Shown here piece by piece: positions 1-8,321 of a DNA stretch of 63,438 nt. Position 1 is the stretch's first letter. Every line of letters begins with the position of its first letter. Source of the stretch: Prorocentrum cordatum (Eukaryota; Sar; Dinophyceae; Prorocentrales; Prorocentraceae); assembly GCA_963575745.1 (NCBI GenBank), contig CAUYUJ010018887.1, positions 80,319 to 143,756 of the forward strand. The letters run 5' to 3'. The notes beneath the pieces are model-generated. The model made no database searches. It saw only the letters and a list, made by a program, of their open reading frames with translations, and had not been told where the DNA came from. The translations under genes and the position numbers were made by a program.

Positions 1-23
1 TGCGTGTGCGTGTGCGTGTGCGT

Positions 24-56
<33 letters not shown>

Positions 57-660
57 CGTGTGCGCATGTGTGCGTGTGCGTGTGCGCATGTGCGTGTGCG
101 TGTGCGTGTGCGTGTGTGCGTGTGCGTGTGCGTGCGTGCGCGTGCGCGTGCGCGTGCGTGTGCGTGTGCGTGTGCGTGTGCGTGTGCGTGTGCGTGTGCG
201 TGTGCGACTGTGCGTGTGCGACTGTGCGTGTGCGACTGTGCGTGTGCGACTGTGCGTGTGCGACTGTGCGTGTGCGACTGTGCGTGTGCGTGTGCGTGAG
301 CGTGTGTCTGTGGCTGAGTCTGTGTCTGTGCCTGTGTCTGTGCCTGTGCCTGTGTCTGTGCCTGTGCCTGTGCCTGTGCCTGTGTCTGTGTCTGTGCCTG
401 TGTCTGTGGCTGAGTCTGTGTCTGTGCCTGTGTCTGTGTCTATGCCGGTGCCTGTGCCCGTGCCTGTGTCTGTGTCTGTGTCTGCGTCTGCGTCTGCGTC
501 TGTGTCTGTGTCTGTGTCTGTGTCTGCGTCTGTGTCTGTGTCTGTGCCTGTGCCTGTGTCTGTGTTTGCGTGCGTGCGTGCGTGCGTGCGTATGGGTGTG
601 TGGGCGTGTGTGTGCGCGTATGTGTGCGTGTATGTGTGTATGCGTGTGCGTGTATGCGTG
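1..660. repeat. GT-rich microsatellite (GTGTGC/CTGTGT)
   Basis: Almost pure alternating GTGTGC units to about 300, then a CTGTGTCTGTGC variant to about 575, then a mixed GTGCGT tail. Open frames across it in every phase are only the translation of the repeat. The window starts inside the array. Confidence 0.97.
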
Positions 661-957
661 TGAATGCGTGTGTGCAGCTATGCGCGTGTGTCTGCAGGGT
701 GTGTGGTGGTCGGGCGGGAGTCGGGGGTGTGCGGTGATCGTGCCGAGTGTGTAGTGGGCGGGCGTGATGGGGGAAAGGCGTACAGTACGCGTACCGAGAA
801 TATACTGGGCGGGGGGATGGGGGGGGCGTACGACGCACGTGCTGCGTGTACTGGGCGAGCGAGGGGGGAGGCGTACGGTGTGTGCATGATTACTGTTCCA
901 CGTATGTCGTGCGTGTATGGTTTTATCTCCGTGGCCGACCTGTGTATGTACGTTTCG
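661..957. other. No feature recognised
   Basis: GC-rich sequence between the GT array and the CATA array. No coding pattern or repeat pair was found. Confidence 0.5.
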
Positions 958-1072
958 TGGTATGTATACATACACACACATACATACAACCATACAAACA
1001 TGCATACATACATTCATACATACATGCATGCATGCATGCACACATGCATACATACATACCATACATACATTT
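958..1072. repeat. (CATA)n / (CATG)n microsatellite
   Basis: Runs of ACATAC and ATGC. The same repeat type recurs near 16.4 kb and 17.8 kb. Confidence 0.9.
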
Positions 1073-1189
1073 GTGTGTGATGTGTTGTTGTGACAGTTCG
1101 TGTGCGTGTACCTTTTGCGAAATACGTTGCGTGTTGTGGTTTGTGTGTATGTTTGTATATATGTGATATGTGGTTTGTGCTGTGTGCTG

Positions 1190-1330
1190 GTCTGCTGTGA
1201 TGGTCATATTGGTCTGCCGTGCTGTGTCGTCTTGGTCTGCCGTGTGGTCTGCCGTGCTGGTCGTCCTGGTCTGCCGTGCTGTTTTCCTTCCTCTGTCGTG
1301 CTGGTCTTCTTGGTCTGTCTACCCAGCTGC
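1190..1330 (+). repeat. TGGTCTGCCGTG degenerate minisatellite
   Basis: GGTCTGCCGTG and the variant GGTC(T/G)TC repeat about eight times with slight variation between 1190 and 1330. The flanks 1073-1190 and 1331-1498 show nothing recognisable. Confidence 0.6.
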
Positions 1331-1498
1331 TCTCGATCGAAGAAGATGCTGTGGATCACCTTGACTCATTTCTATTGTGGATGTCCGCCCAGAAATTTTC
1401 CGCTCACGTCTGGAAAATCAAGTCACCGTTTCGAGATCCCCGATTCCTGCAGACTGGTGCTCCGTGGACCGTCTGGTCTGCTGGACTCGTGCAGTCCA

Positions 1499-1555
1499 AG
1501 ATTTGACAAAGATAAGCTCCAAGCAGAGGTCCTTCGCCTCCAAGAAAGAGACCCC
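1499..1555 (+). repeat. 57-bp dispersed repeat, copy 1
   Basis: AGATT(T/A)GACA(A/G)AGATAAG followed by CTCCAAGCAGAGGTCC and CGCCTCCAAGAAAGAGAC. It is nearly identical to 1709-1765, and a partial third copy lies at about 1843-1881. The copies are in one orientation, about 210 bp apart. Confidence 0.85.
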
Positions 1556-1708
1556 AAGAGCAGGGCTGGACGTAAACGCTGTTTGTCGTTTTGTTGTCGT
1601 TTTGTGTTTCGTGTTGCTCGACCCGTTTTCCTGTACCCCCCTACCAAAACGAAAAACAGAACACAGCCGAAGTCCAGCAAGACGGCGTTCAGGTCCAGCC
1701 CTGGCCCA

Positions 1709-1765
1709 AGATTAGACAGAGATAAGCTCCAAGCAGAGGTCCCTCGCCTCCAAGAAAGAGACCCC
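1709..1765 (+). repeat. 57-bp dispersed repeat, copy 2
   Basis: Second copy of the 1499-1555 repeat with about four differences. The interval 1766-2410 holds no recognised gene or repeat except the weak third copy at 1843-1881. Confidence 0.85.
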
Positions 1766-2415
1766 GAGAGGCTCCCGAGAGGCCCCAAAGAAGGCACTCA
1801 CCCGGCGGCCGCCCGGGCGCGGTGGCGGCCTCGCGCGGCAGCGCAAGTGGACGAGCTCCAAGCGAAGGTCCCTCGGGAAGGCTGGACAAGAGGAAGCTGC
1901 AATCTCCGGCCAGGCGCTCGTAAACTCCGTCGGCAGAGAACACGGGCAGCTGTTTACAATCGACTGTTTTCAATCGAAAAGGTCGGGGGGATCCAGGGCC
2001 AGCAGGACCCTTCTCAGCCGTCGGGCCCTCCACTCACATGATGAAAGCGGTGGTTCACAGAAAGAGCATCGTGTGCACATGGCAACACAAGGCGACGGGG
2101 AAGGACCGCGGGAACCGAAGCGACAAGGCGAAATGGAAGCAGGAGCAGGAAAAGACGCAGCTGGTGCAGGACGGATGCGTGGCAAGGAGATCTTGTGCTG
2201 CGAGCTGCGATGCGTCCTCGTCCGTGCGACTGCATACGGGCGCACGAGCAGGCAGCAGCGCCTCCCTTTTGGAGCGTCACACATAGCCGGCAGGGAGCCC
2301 CGGAAAAGCACGATACCGCGCTGCCAGAACTGTGCCGGGATTAGACTCCGTCCGCGACCCGCAGGCCAAACATGCCGAGCGAACCGCGTCCGGATTCTGG
2401 ATGTGCACACACTGG

Positions 2416-2584
2416 TCGGGTGTTGCTAGAAGTGCCCCTGGCCCAAGGTACCCCCAGGATTCTCGGGATGACCCAGGCTGCCTCCAGGGCACCCCTCACG
2501 AGGCCCAGGGGGGCCCCAGGGGCTCAAAACCAGTGCGAAAAGCTGGGGGCACCTTGGGCCAGGGGTACTTATAGCAACACCCGA
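2416..2584. mobile_element. MITE-like element with ACTGG target duplication
   Basis: Terminal inverted repeats of about 42 bp begin TCGGGTGTTGCTA and end TAGCAACACCCGA, and both arms carry CCCCTGGCCCAAGGT. The element is flanked on both sides by ACTGG (2411-2415 and 2585-2589), a clean 5-bp target-site duplication. No coding capacity. The superfamily was not assigned. Confidence 0.88.
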
Positions 2585-2732
2585 ACTGGGGTGGGGTGGG
2601 AGGGGCACCTTTGTTGGGAGGCAGCCGTGGAGGCCACTCACGCGACGCCCATCTGCCTCTGCACCTCCAGCACCTGGAGGCAGCCCAGACAGGGCCAGAG
2701 CAGACGGGGACGGGGCATCGATCTGCATTTCG

Positions 2733-2888
2733 GTCGGGCGTGTCCCCCTCCAGGGGGATTTTGGACTGAAAATAAAAGATAATCTAAACAGATTCCAAAA
2801 TAGGCAAAAAATGCTCAACAAAAACGTCCCCTGACTATTGTTTGACTATTTTTGAATATTCCTCCTGTAGAGGGACAGGCCCGACTTA
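2733..2888. mobile_element. AAGTCGGGC family inverted-repeat element, copy 1
   Basis: The left end reads GTCGGGCGTGTCCCCCTCCA and the right end is the inverse, CCTGTAGAGGGACAGGCCCGAC. The interior is AT-rich in GC-rich surroundings. It is the most diverged of six copies and no target duplication is visible here. Confidence 0.8.
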
Positions 2889-3163
2889 AATATAGACGGA
2901 AAGCCGCGCTGATTCCTTGGATCGGCACTGGAGGCGCCGCCAAGGGGCTCTGGCGCCAATCCGAGAAATCCGCGCGGACCTCCGAATGGTGTTGTTCCAT
3001 TACAGTCAGCCCGCATAGTGAGGATGAGCGACTTTCCATGGTTGCCCTTGCGTCCTTCCCCTTCGGCCCATCCTTGGCCGCTTTCGCTGGCCGCGCCCCG
3101 CCCGCCAAGTGTCGCCATGGCCTGCCAAAACTCTTGCATTTCTACTGCGCATCCTTATTTCGG
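2889..3163. other. No feature recognised
   Basis: Mixed-composition spacer between two MITE-like elements. No gene-like reading was recognised. Confidence 0.5.
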
Positions 3164-3308
3164 CGGTGGGCAAACCTCCCTTTAGTAAACCTCCCTGTAG
3201 TGAAAACGGCCCAGGACCGAAACCGACGGCCCTAGACCCGCAAAAATGACGGCCGCGACGTCATAGGTCTCAATCGACGTGTCAGGGTAGGAGGTCAGTC
3301 CACCACCG
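3164..3308. mobile_element. AAACCTCCCT family inverted-repeat element, copy 1
   Basis: Starts CGGTGGGCAAACCTCCCTTT and ends GTAGGAGGTCAGTCCACCAC, an imperfect inverted repeat. A second copy with a large TCC expansion lies at 44106-44415 and shares the CCGCAAAAATGACGGCCGCG-type core. Confidence 0.7.
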
Positions 3309-3700
3309 ATTATTTTACGGGTTGGCTGCAGTGCCCTCGGCATCTGCGACGCTGGGAGAGAGCCGGGCCTGTGATCTCGCCGCACCGCCGGAGCACGGGA
3401 GGAGCGGCGAGGCCTCCAGGGGGGTCTGCGAGGAGGTCCGCAGCGGAGCCTCCCGAGGGGCCTCCGGAAGCCTCCGGGGGGGTCTTCGGAGCCCTGCTGG
3501 CCAAGAGGAGCAAACGAATTTCTGTCGGCGGCGAGCTGGGGGGGCCTCGGGGGGCTTGGGAGCAAACCGTGTTTGCCAGCGAGGACCACAAGCAGTAATT
3601 TTCTGCATTCTCGAGGTGCATCCTATGTGGACCATCAGTCGTACCAGAGGTGTGAATGGCAACAAAAGCAGTGCCAGTATCAGTACTATGAATCAGCGGC
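3309..3700. other. GC-rich spacer, no gene recognised
   Basis: Contains short GGAGGCCTCC-like runs but no stable reading frame with coding character on either strand. Confidence 0.4.
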
Positions 3701-3722
3701 GAGCGATGGGGGGAAGTGAGGA

Positions 3723-3866
3723 GGCCTTCTCAAAGGGCGGCGGGGCTTCTCAGAAGCCCTCCGGCCTTCTGAGAAGTGTTGTGTGTGTTTCGGGGAGGAC
3801 TTGGAAAACATCTCGGAAGGCCGGCGGGCTTCCGAGCCGCGCCTTCTGAGAAGGCCCGCCCCTTCT
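3723..3866. repeat. CTTCTGAGAAGG palindrome cluster
   Basis: Four to five copies of CTTCTGAGAAG or CTTCTCAGAAG self-complementary motifs, related to the CTTCTTAGAAGG elements at 34595 and 43862. It abuts the foldback element at 3868. Confidence 0.55.
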
Positions 3867-3867
3867 C

Positions 3868-4073
3868 GAGCGCGTTTCTTTATTTTCGGCGATAATGGGC
3901 ATTATAGTGGGGGGGGAAAGACCAAAGGGGGGTATAATGTAACGCCTCCCCCCCGCCGTGCGCGCGGCGGCAGTGCCCGGAGCGCACTGGGGGGGAGGGG
4001 CGTAACGTTATTAGGGGGGGGGGGCCGGGGCTATAATGCCCATTATGCCCCAAGCAATAAAGAAACACGCTCC
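3868..4073. mobile_element. Foldback element with GCGTTTCTTTATT ends
   Basis: The left arm GAGCGCGTTTCTTTATT plus ATAATGGGCATTATAG is matched by the inverse at the right, CTATAATGCCCATTAT plus AATAAAGAAACACGCTC. The inner parts (TATAATGTAACGCC and GGCGTAACGTTATTA) are also roughly complementary, so nearly the whole element folds on itself. Target duplication unclear. Confidence 0.8.
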
Positions 4074-4277
4074 TCACTTCCCCCCCAGGGCTCGCCGCCG
4101 ACACAGGCCCCCGAATATCGGAGCGCCCAATGGCGACCTGGACCCTCCGGCCCGTCTGCTCTGGCCCCGCCCGGGCTGCCTCGCGCCTCCTCGGGCCCCG
4201 TCTGGGCGGCCCAGCGGAGCCCGTGGTTCTGCTACAGTCGGACCCAGAACATGAGACCCTCCGCCGGCCCAAACTGA

Positions 4278-4388
4278 AGAACATTCGAGGGTGCCCTCCC
4301 CCAGCATGCACACGAACATCCAGCAAACACGAACATGAGGGCACCCTCCCCAAACCGACATCGATCTTATACCTCGGTCCGACTGTAT
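4278..4388 (+). repeat. Dispersed repeat, copy 1 (second copy at 33356)
   Basis: Shares AACATCCAGCAAACACGAA, GAGGGCACCCTCC and TCGGTCCGACTGTA, in the same order, with 33356-33500. The flanks 4074-4277 and 4389-4556 show nothing else recognisable. Confidence 0.7.
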
Positions 4389-4564
4389 TCGCGATGCCCC
4401 CAGCGACCGCCCCCCCCCCCCTGGCCGCGTCACTGTTCGCGCTGGCGCCGGCCGTCTGGGAATCAGCCACTCCCACGCATCCCCAAACAGCGCCGGCGCG
4501 AAACGTAGGGTTGCTGACCCCCCCATCCCTCCGCCCCCCCTGGTCACGCCCGTCGTCGCCAGGG

Positions 4565-4728
4565 TTTAAGTCGGGCCTGTCCCACTACAGGAGGAATATT
4601 CAAAAATGACCAAAAAAATATTATGGGGACGATTTGTTGTTGCATTTCTAGACTATGTTGGAATATCTTTTGAATATCTTATTTCTGCTCGCCCAAACTC
4701 CACCTGTAGGGGGACATGCCCGACCTAA
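4565..4728. mobile_element. AAGTCGGGC family element, copy 2 (8-bp duplication)
   Basis: Left end TTTAAGTCGGGCCTGTCCC, right end GGGACATGCCCGACCTAA. Both sides carry CGCCAGGG (4557-4564 and 4729-4736), an exact 8-bp target duplication that fixes the element ends. The AT-rich interior has no ORF. Confidence 0.9.
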
Positions 4729-4760
4729 CGCCAGGGGATAGAGAAACGGTCTCGTGGCAC

Positions 4761-4916
4761 CGCGGGCCCCAGGATCTTGGGCTCCTCGCCGCCCATGTCG
4801 AAGAATCGCAGGAGCGTGACCATCTCGTGGTCGAGCAGGTCGACGCCCCTCTGGGCGGCGAGGGCCACGACCTGGTCGGGGTCGATGCCGCCCTCGTCCT
4901 GCATCTGCCGCTCGTC
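4761..4916 (-). CDS. Orphan exon candidate, unknown protein
   Basis: I do not recognise this protein. Read on the minus strand, the 156-bp block is open in one frame (52 codons), begins after CAG and ends before GTGCCACG, so it has acceptor and donor signals in phase 0. The peptide starts DERQMQDEGGIDPDQ, has HEMVTLLRFFDMGG in the second half, and is rich in charged and helical residues, unlike the repeat translations around it. MITE-like elements lie immediately on both sides (4565-4728 and 5123-5288), as expected of intron sequence. Partner exons were not found. It could be chance openness in GC-rich DNA. Confidence 0.35.
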
Positions 4917-5122
4917 CTGCGAGGGGCCCGGGGGAGACGCCGGAGAGAGGAGGAGAGTCAGGGGAGGGACAGGTGCCGATGCGCCGCTGCCCCAGGTCGT
5001 GGAGTGCCCTCGTCGCCACGGCCGGATCCGCCGCGGGGTCCTGGGCCGAGCCCCCCCCCCGGGAGAGGCCCGAGCCCGAGGAGCAGCGGCAGATCCGTAC
5101 CTTTCCTTCCCCCAGGAGAGCA

Positions 5123-5288
5123 TTAAGTCGGGCCTCTCCTCCTACAGGGGGGTTTTGGACGAGAAATGACAAGTACTCGAAAAGTACCGCAAAGTGGCCC
5201 AAAAACACACACACAAAACATAGTCCCCCTACTATATTCTTTGACTAGTCCCAAATATGCCCCCTGTAGAGGGACAGGCCCGACAGAA
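5123..5288. mobile_element. AAGTCGGGC family element, copy 3
   Basis: Starts TTAAGTCGGGCCTCTCC and ends GAGGGACAGGCCCGACAGAA. The flanks are GGAGAGCA (5115-5122) and GGGGAGCA (5289-5296), an 8-bp duplication with one difference. Confidence 0.88.
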
Positions 5289-5482
5289 GGGGAGCAGTCG
5301 GGGGGGGGAGGGAGGCGGAGCTGTCAGCTGGGCTGTCGAAGCACGCGCGCAGTGCCCCGCGGGGCCGTGGCCGCTCCGCCCCGCGAGCATCCCGCCCCCC
5401 CGAAGGGGCCTGCGGGCCAGCGCGGCCAGGGTTAGCGGGCCAGCACCCTCCGGGGGGCGCACCGGGAGGAGGGAGCAGAAGA

Positions 5483-5671
5483 TGACGAACGAAGAACACG
5501 CACCCATACCCATAGGGGGGACGGAGGGGGCTATGGGTGCGCGTGGTCGGATGGGGGTCCCCGCACGAACGGGAGCTTCCCCCAGGGTCCGACAACTCGC
5601 ACCCATACCCATAGCCAGTCCTCCTCCTTCCGACCCTCCTATGGGTATGGGTGCGTGTTCCTCGTTCGTCA
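5483..5671. mobile_element. Foldback element with GAAGA target duplication
   Basis: Inverted arms of about 42 bp read TGACGAACGAAGAACACGCA then CCCATACCCATAGG, and the right arm is the inverse ending CGTTCGTCA. GAAGA flanks both ends (5478-5482 and 5672-5676). The inner half repeats the ACCCATACCCATAG motif again. No ORF. Confidence 0.9.
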
Positions 5672-5694
5672 GAAGACGAGGGAGCAGGGAGCAG

Positions 5695-5850
5695 GGAACG
5701 CCGTGAGGACGGGGAGCACCGGGGACGCACGAGGGGGCGCAGGGAGCACCAGGGACGCACGAGGGGACGCAAGGGGGACGCACCGGAGACGGGGAGCAGA
5801 GAGCACGAGGGGACGCACCCGGAGGACGGGGAGCAGGGAACGGAGGGAGC
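5695..5850 (+). repeat. GGGGACGCACC / GGGAGCA minisatellite
   Basis: Irregular tandem units such as GGGGACGCACCGG and GGGGAGCAGGGAACG. Its right edge repeats GAGGGAGCAGAAGATGA, the same words found at 5469-5484 beside the previous element. The spacer 5863-6014 has no recognised feature. Confidence 0.65.
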
Positions 5851-6014
5851 AGAAGATGAGCATCGTCCACCCGATCCCCATCCCCAGCGGCGTGGCGTGG
5901 GCCCCACTGGCAGATTTGCCCCCCTAGATGGGGATACAGGTCGTTCCCTTCGGGTTTCGAAGGGTGCGCCCCCAACTGGGGGGGTAATTCGGTGGGGGTC
6001 TCGAAAGGGATGGG

Positions 6015-6032
6015 GATACGATACGATACGAC
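6015..6032 (-). repeat. LINE 3' tail (CGTAT)3
   Basis: GATACGATACGATACGAC on the plus strand is three CGTAT units in the element sense, at the expected 3' terminus about 280 bp after the last RT codon. The interval 6033-6313 is taken as 3' untranslated sequence. Confidence 0.55.
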
Positions 6033-6313
6033 TCAGCCTGAATGGAGGTGTAACTCCCGCTGGATGGCAGAACTACCTGGGCAAGTGAAAGAGACAGCAG
6101 CGATGGAAGAGAGGCGGGCGTGGGCGCGCCTGAGCGCGATCATCGTCGTGACGACCGTCCGAGCCTCCTCTTCAACCAGGCTGCGCGGCTGTCCTGCCAC
6201 ATCTCTGGGTCGGAGGCTAATTCCTGATAATCTTGACTGATCAGAAACTTAAATTGGTCCTCATATCTCCAAGATTTGAAAATGTGGCCGTGGCACTGGG
6301 AGCCAAAACGTGT

Positions 6314-6990
6314 TTAAACGTCCGCCAGATAGCGTTGACCCCTCCACAGCAGGGCCAGGAGTGCAAGCCTGTCAGGGGCATACTTCTGGAACCTACACAC
6401 GTGGCCACACCAGTCGAAAACACGGCACAAACAGACTATATCCCATCTCTGGAGACCTAACTTGTCTAGATAGTGGGCCCTCAGACGGTTGACATACGCC
6501 AGATGGCCCCCCAAGAAGTCCTCCTCGAAATCCTCGAACTCGTCCAGCTTATCTGGGTCCACGTGGCCTGTCTCAGGAACCTCGGGGGCCTTCATCTGGT
6601 CATTGTTCGTCATCATCGTCGTCGTCGTAGTCGGGGGCGGGCGGGTCGTTTTCGGGGGTGGGGGGGGCAGCTTGCGTTTAATAACACGTCTTTCCATAGC
6701 AATCTGGACGGCCCGAATTTTTCGAAGATGGTCCTGAGTAAGATGCCGGGCCCCGATGTTGTAGGTCAGGGCGGGGAGGACAACTTTGTGCAGCAATCTC
6801 AACCTATTGGAGATGGTGCCACACTTCGTGGTCAGCAGCTTCTTATGGCGAGCAAAAGCACTCCAGGCGGCACGTATGCGCCTGTCCACTTCGACCGAAG
6901 CATTGTTATCGAAGGTAATCTGATGGCCCAGGACCTTTATCCCTTGCTCTCTCGGAGTGAAAGGGATGTGAAAGACGGGGGGGGGGGGCG
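6314..6990 (-). pseudogene. LINE reverse transcriptase, C-terminal part after frameshift
   Basis: This frame continues the RT once the reading is shifted at the G12/C12 run (6977-6988). It starts with GIKVLGHQITF, the usual segment after the RT palm, followed by a helical thumb-like region (RRIRAAWSAFARHKKLL, NRLRLLHKVVLPALTYNIGA) and a C-terminal domain with RWDIVCLCRVFDWCGHVCRF. A TTTTTMMTNN stretch near the middle comes from a local (GAC/ATC)n expansion and is unlikely to be ancestral. The stop lies at about 6314. It belongs to the RT ORF upstream. Confidence 0.75.
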
Positions 6991-8321
6991 ATGTCATCGG
7001 TTTTCTTCTGGCGCTTGGTGGGCCGAGGGGCCACGGCGGACCTCTGGGGGCTGGGCTGGGCCCAGACATCATGCACGGCCAGTCGTGATTGGTGATCCTC
7101 AGACGCTGTCCACTGCATATCATTCAAGTCCACCCACCAGCCTGCTAGCCGTACTAGATTATTCCAAGCATCAGTCATGAGGGTCACCATCGACGGCGTG
7201 AGACCTAGCAGCCAAAAGTTGTCGGCGAAGATGAGTAGCGGGACTCTTCGAATCTGCTGCGAATCCTCGCCCCTCCTGGTGTACGCATAATACTCGAAGC
7301 CCAGCGGGCGTGCGTCTTCAAAATCCATAGGGTAGCCCCAGCCCTTGGACTTGCAAATGGAGAGGAAGGGACGAATGAGAGTATGTTCCATAATGATGTT
7401 ACACTTGCGAGGGCCGTCTGGATCGCCCTGATATATCGATCGAGTCCGAGATATCGGCTGCGACGGAGGCAGGCGAGGAAGCACGAGACGGCCTCGTCCG
7501 CGTCTAACTTCGCGGATCATGGCGGCGGTAATGACATCGGGCACCGAGGCGAGCTTGAAAGCGTGGCACCAGACACCATGGTCATCACAGTCATAACATT
7601 TATATATATCCCCAGAAACAATATGCAATGGTATCCGAAATTCGATAGCTTTCTCAACCAGGAGGCGAACAATAAAAATGACCTCGGCCGTCTGGTGCGC
7701 AGGGCGAAAGGCAAACTGGTTCGGCGACAGTGGTCGATCTGCAATGCGGCCTAGCTCGGACAGTATCTGCACATAAGCCTTCCATAGCACCGAGAGGACT
7801 GCAATGGGGCGCCATTTCTTAATGTGCAATGGATTGGTCATTTTCTCGATAAGATGAACATCGCGCTCGTCCCAGCCACAGGGCTCGTCCATCGATGGGT
7901 CATTCAGGAGTCTAAGTTCGAAGAGAGAGGCGAGGATCTCGAAGAAATCATCCGGGGCGTCCAGGAACATTTCGACGACGAGTAACTCACTTCGGGGGCA
8001 TGACTTACCACGTTTCATACGAAGGAAAACTTGCCGAACTCGAGCGCCAGAAAGTTGGACGAGGCCCTCGAGGGCCGAACGGTCCCAGCGTTTCTGGATC
8101 CAATCAGGGAGCTGCATGACGTTTTTGGACCTATGCAAATCTCCGAAGAAGGACTCGGCAAGGTCTAAGATCTCCTGGGGGTCCGTCGTCAGGACGCCTT
8201 GCTCGTTAAACATGGCCCCCTGCCAGGTCGGTGGCGGGACACTTCGGTCTGCGCGACCTTTGGAGAGAAGCCAGTCGCACTCGTACGCGAACTTAGTCTG
8301 CTGCAGCTGGCGGCGGATCAT
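6906..8321 (-). CDS. LINE reverse transcriptase (frameshifted)
   Basis: RT motifs appear in order: KWRPIAVLSVLWKAY, SPNQFAFRPAHQTAE, motif A SGDIYKCYD (7590-7616), motif B IYQGDPDGP, and motif C IFADNFWLLG (7218-7229). Motif C is FADN where most RTs have (Y/F)ADD, so the second catalytic aspartate is replaced by asparagine. The ATG at 8319-8321 overlaps the stop of the preceding ORF (ATGA). However, the same frame stays open upstream, reading EITRAHLEAVRSLRRAA, back to a C8 run at 8436-8443, so the ancestral protein was probably continuous with the endonuclease-RNase H part and a frameshift created this start. The last 20-25 codons after the C12 run are out of frame. Confidence 0.88.
   Translation of the reverse strand: MIRRQLQQTKFAYECDWLLSKGRADRSVPPPTWQGAMFNEQGVLTTDPQEILDLAESFFGDLHRSKNVMQLPDWIQKRWDRSALEGLVQLSGARVRQVFLRMKRGKSCPRSELLVVEMFLDAPDDFFEILASLFELRLLNDPSMDEPCGWDERDVHLIEKMTNPLHIKKWRPIAVLSVLWKAYVQILSELGRIADRPLSPNQFAFRPAHQTAEVIFIVRLLVEKAIEFRIPLHIVSGDIYKCYDCDDHGVWCHAFKLASVPDVITAAMIREVRRGRGRLVLPRLPPSQPISRTRSIYQGDPDGPRKCNIIMEHTLIRPFLSICKSKGWGYPMDFEDARPLGFEYYAYTRRGEDSQQIRRVPLLIFADNFWLLGLTPSMVTLMTDAWNNLVRLAGWWVDLNDMQWTASEDHQSRLAVHDVWAQPSPQRSAVAPRPTKRQKKTDDIAPPPRLSHPFHSERARDKGPGPSDYLR

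Noticed and set aside
1-660. Overlapping open frames of 100-240 codons (VCVCVR, TQTQTQ)
   Set aside because: Translation of a GT microsatellite in all phases; no coding content.
1100-2041. 313-codon plus-strand frame
   Set aside because: Composition follows local repeats (the 57-bp repeat is included twice); no domain or motif recognised.
5850-5925. Minus-strand HATPLGMGIGWTMLIFC as a membrane-protein exon
   Set aside because: Too short, alternative frames equally open, and its words are partly duplicated beside the 5483 element.
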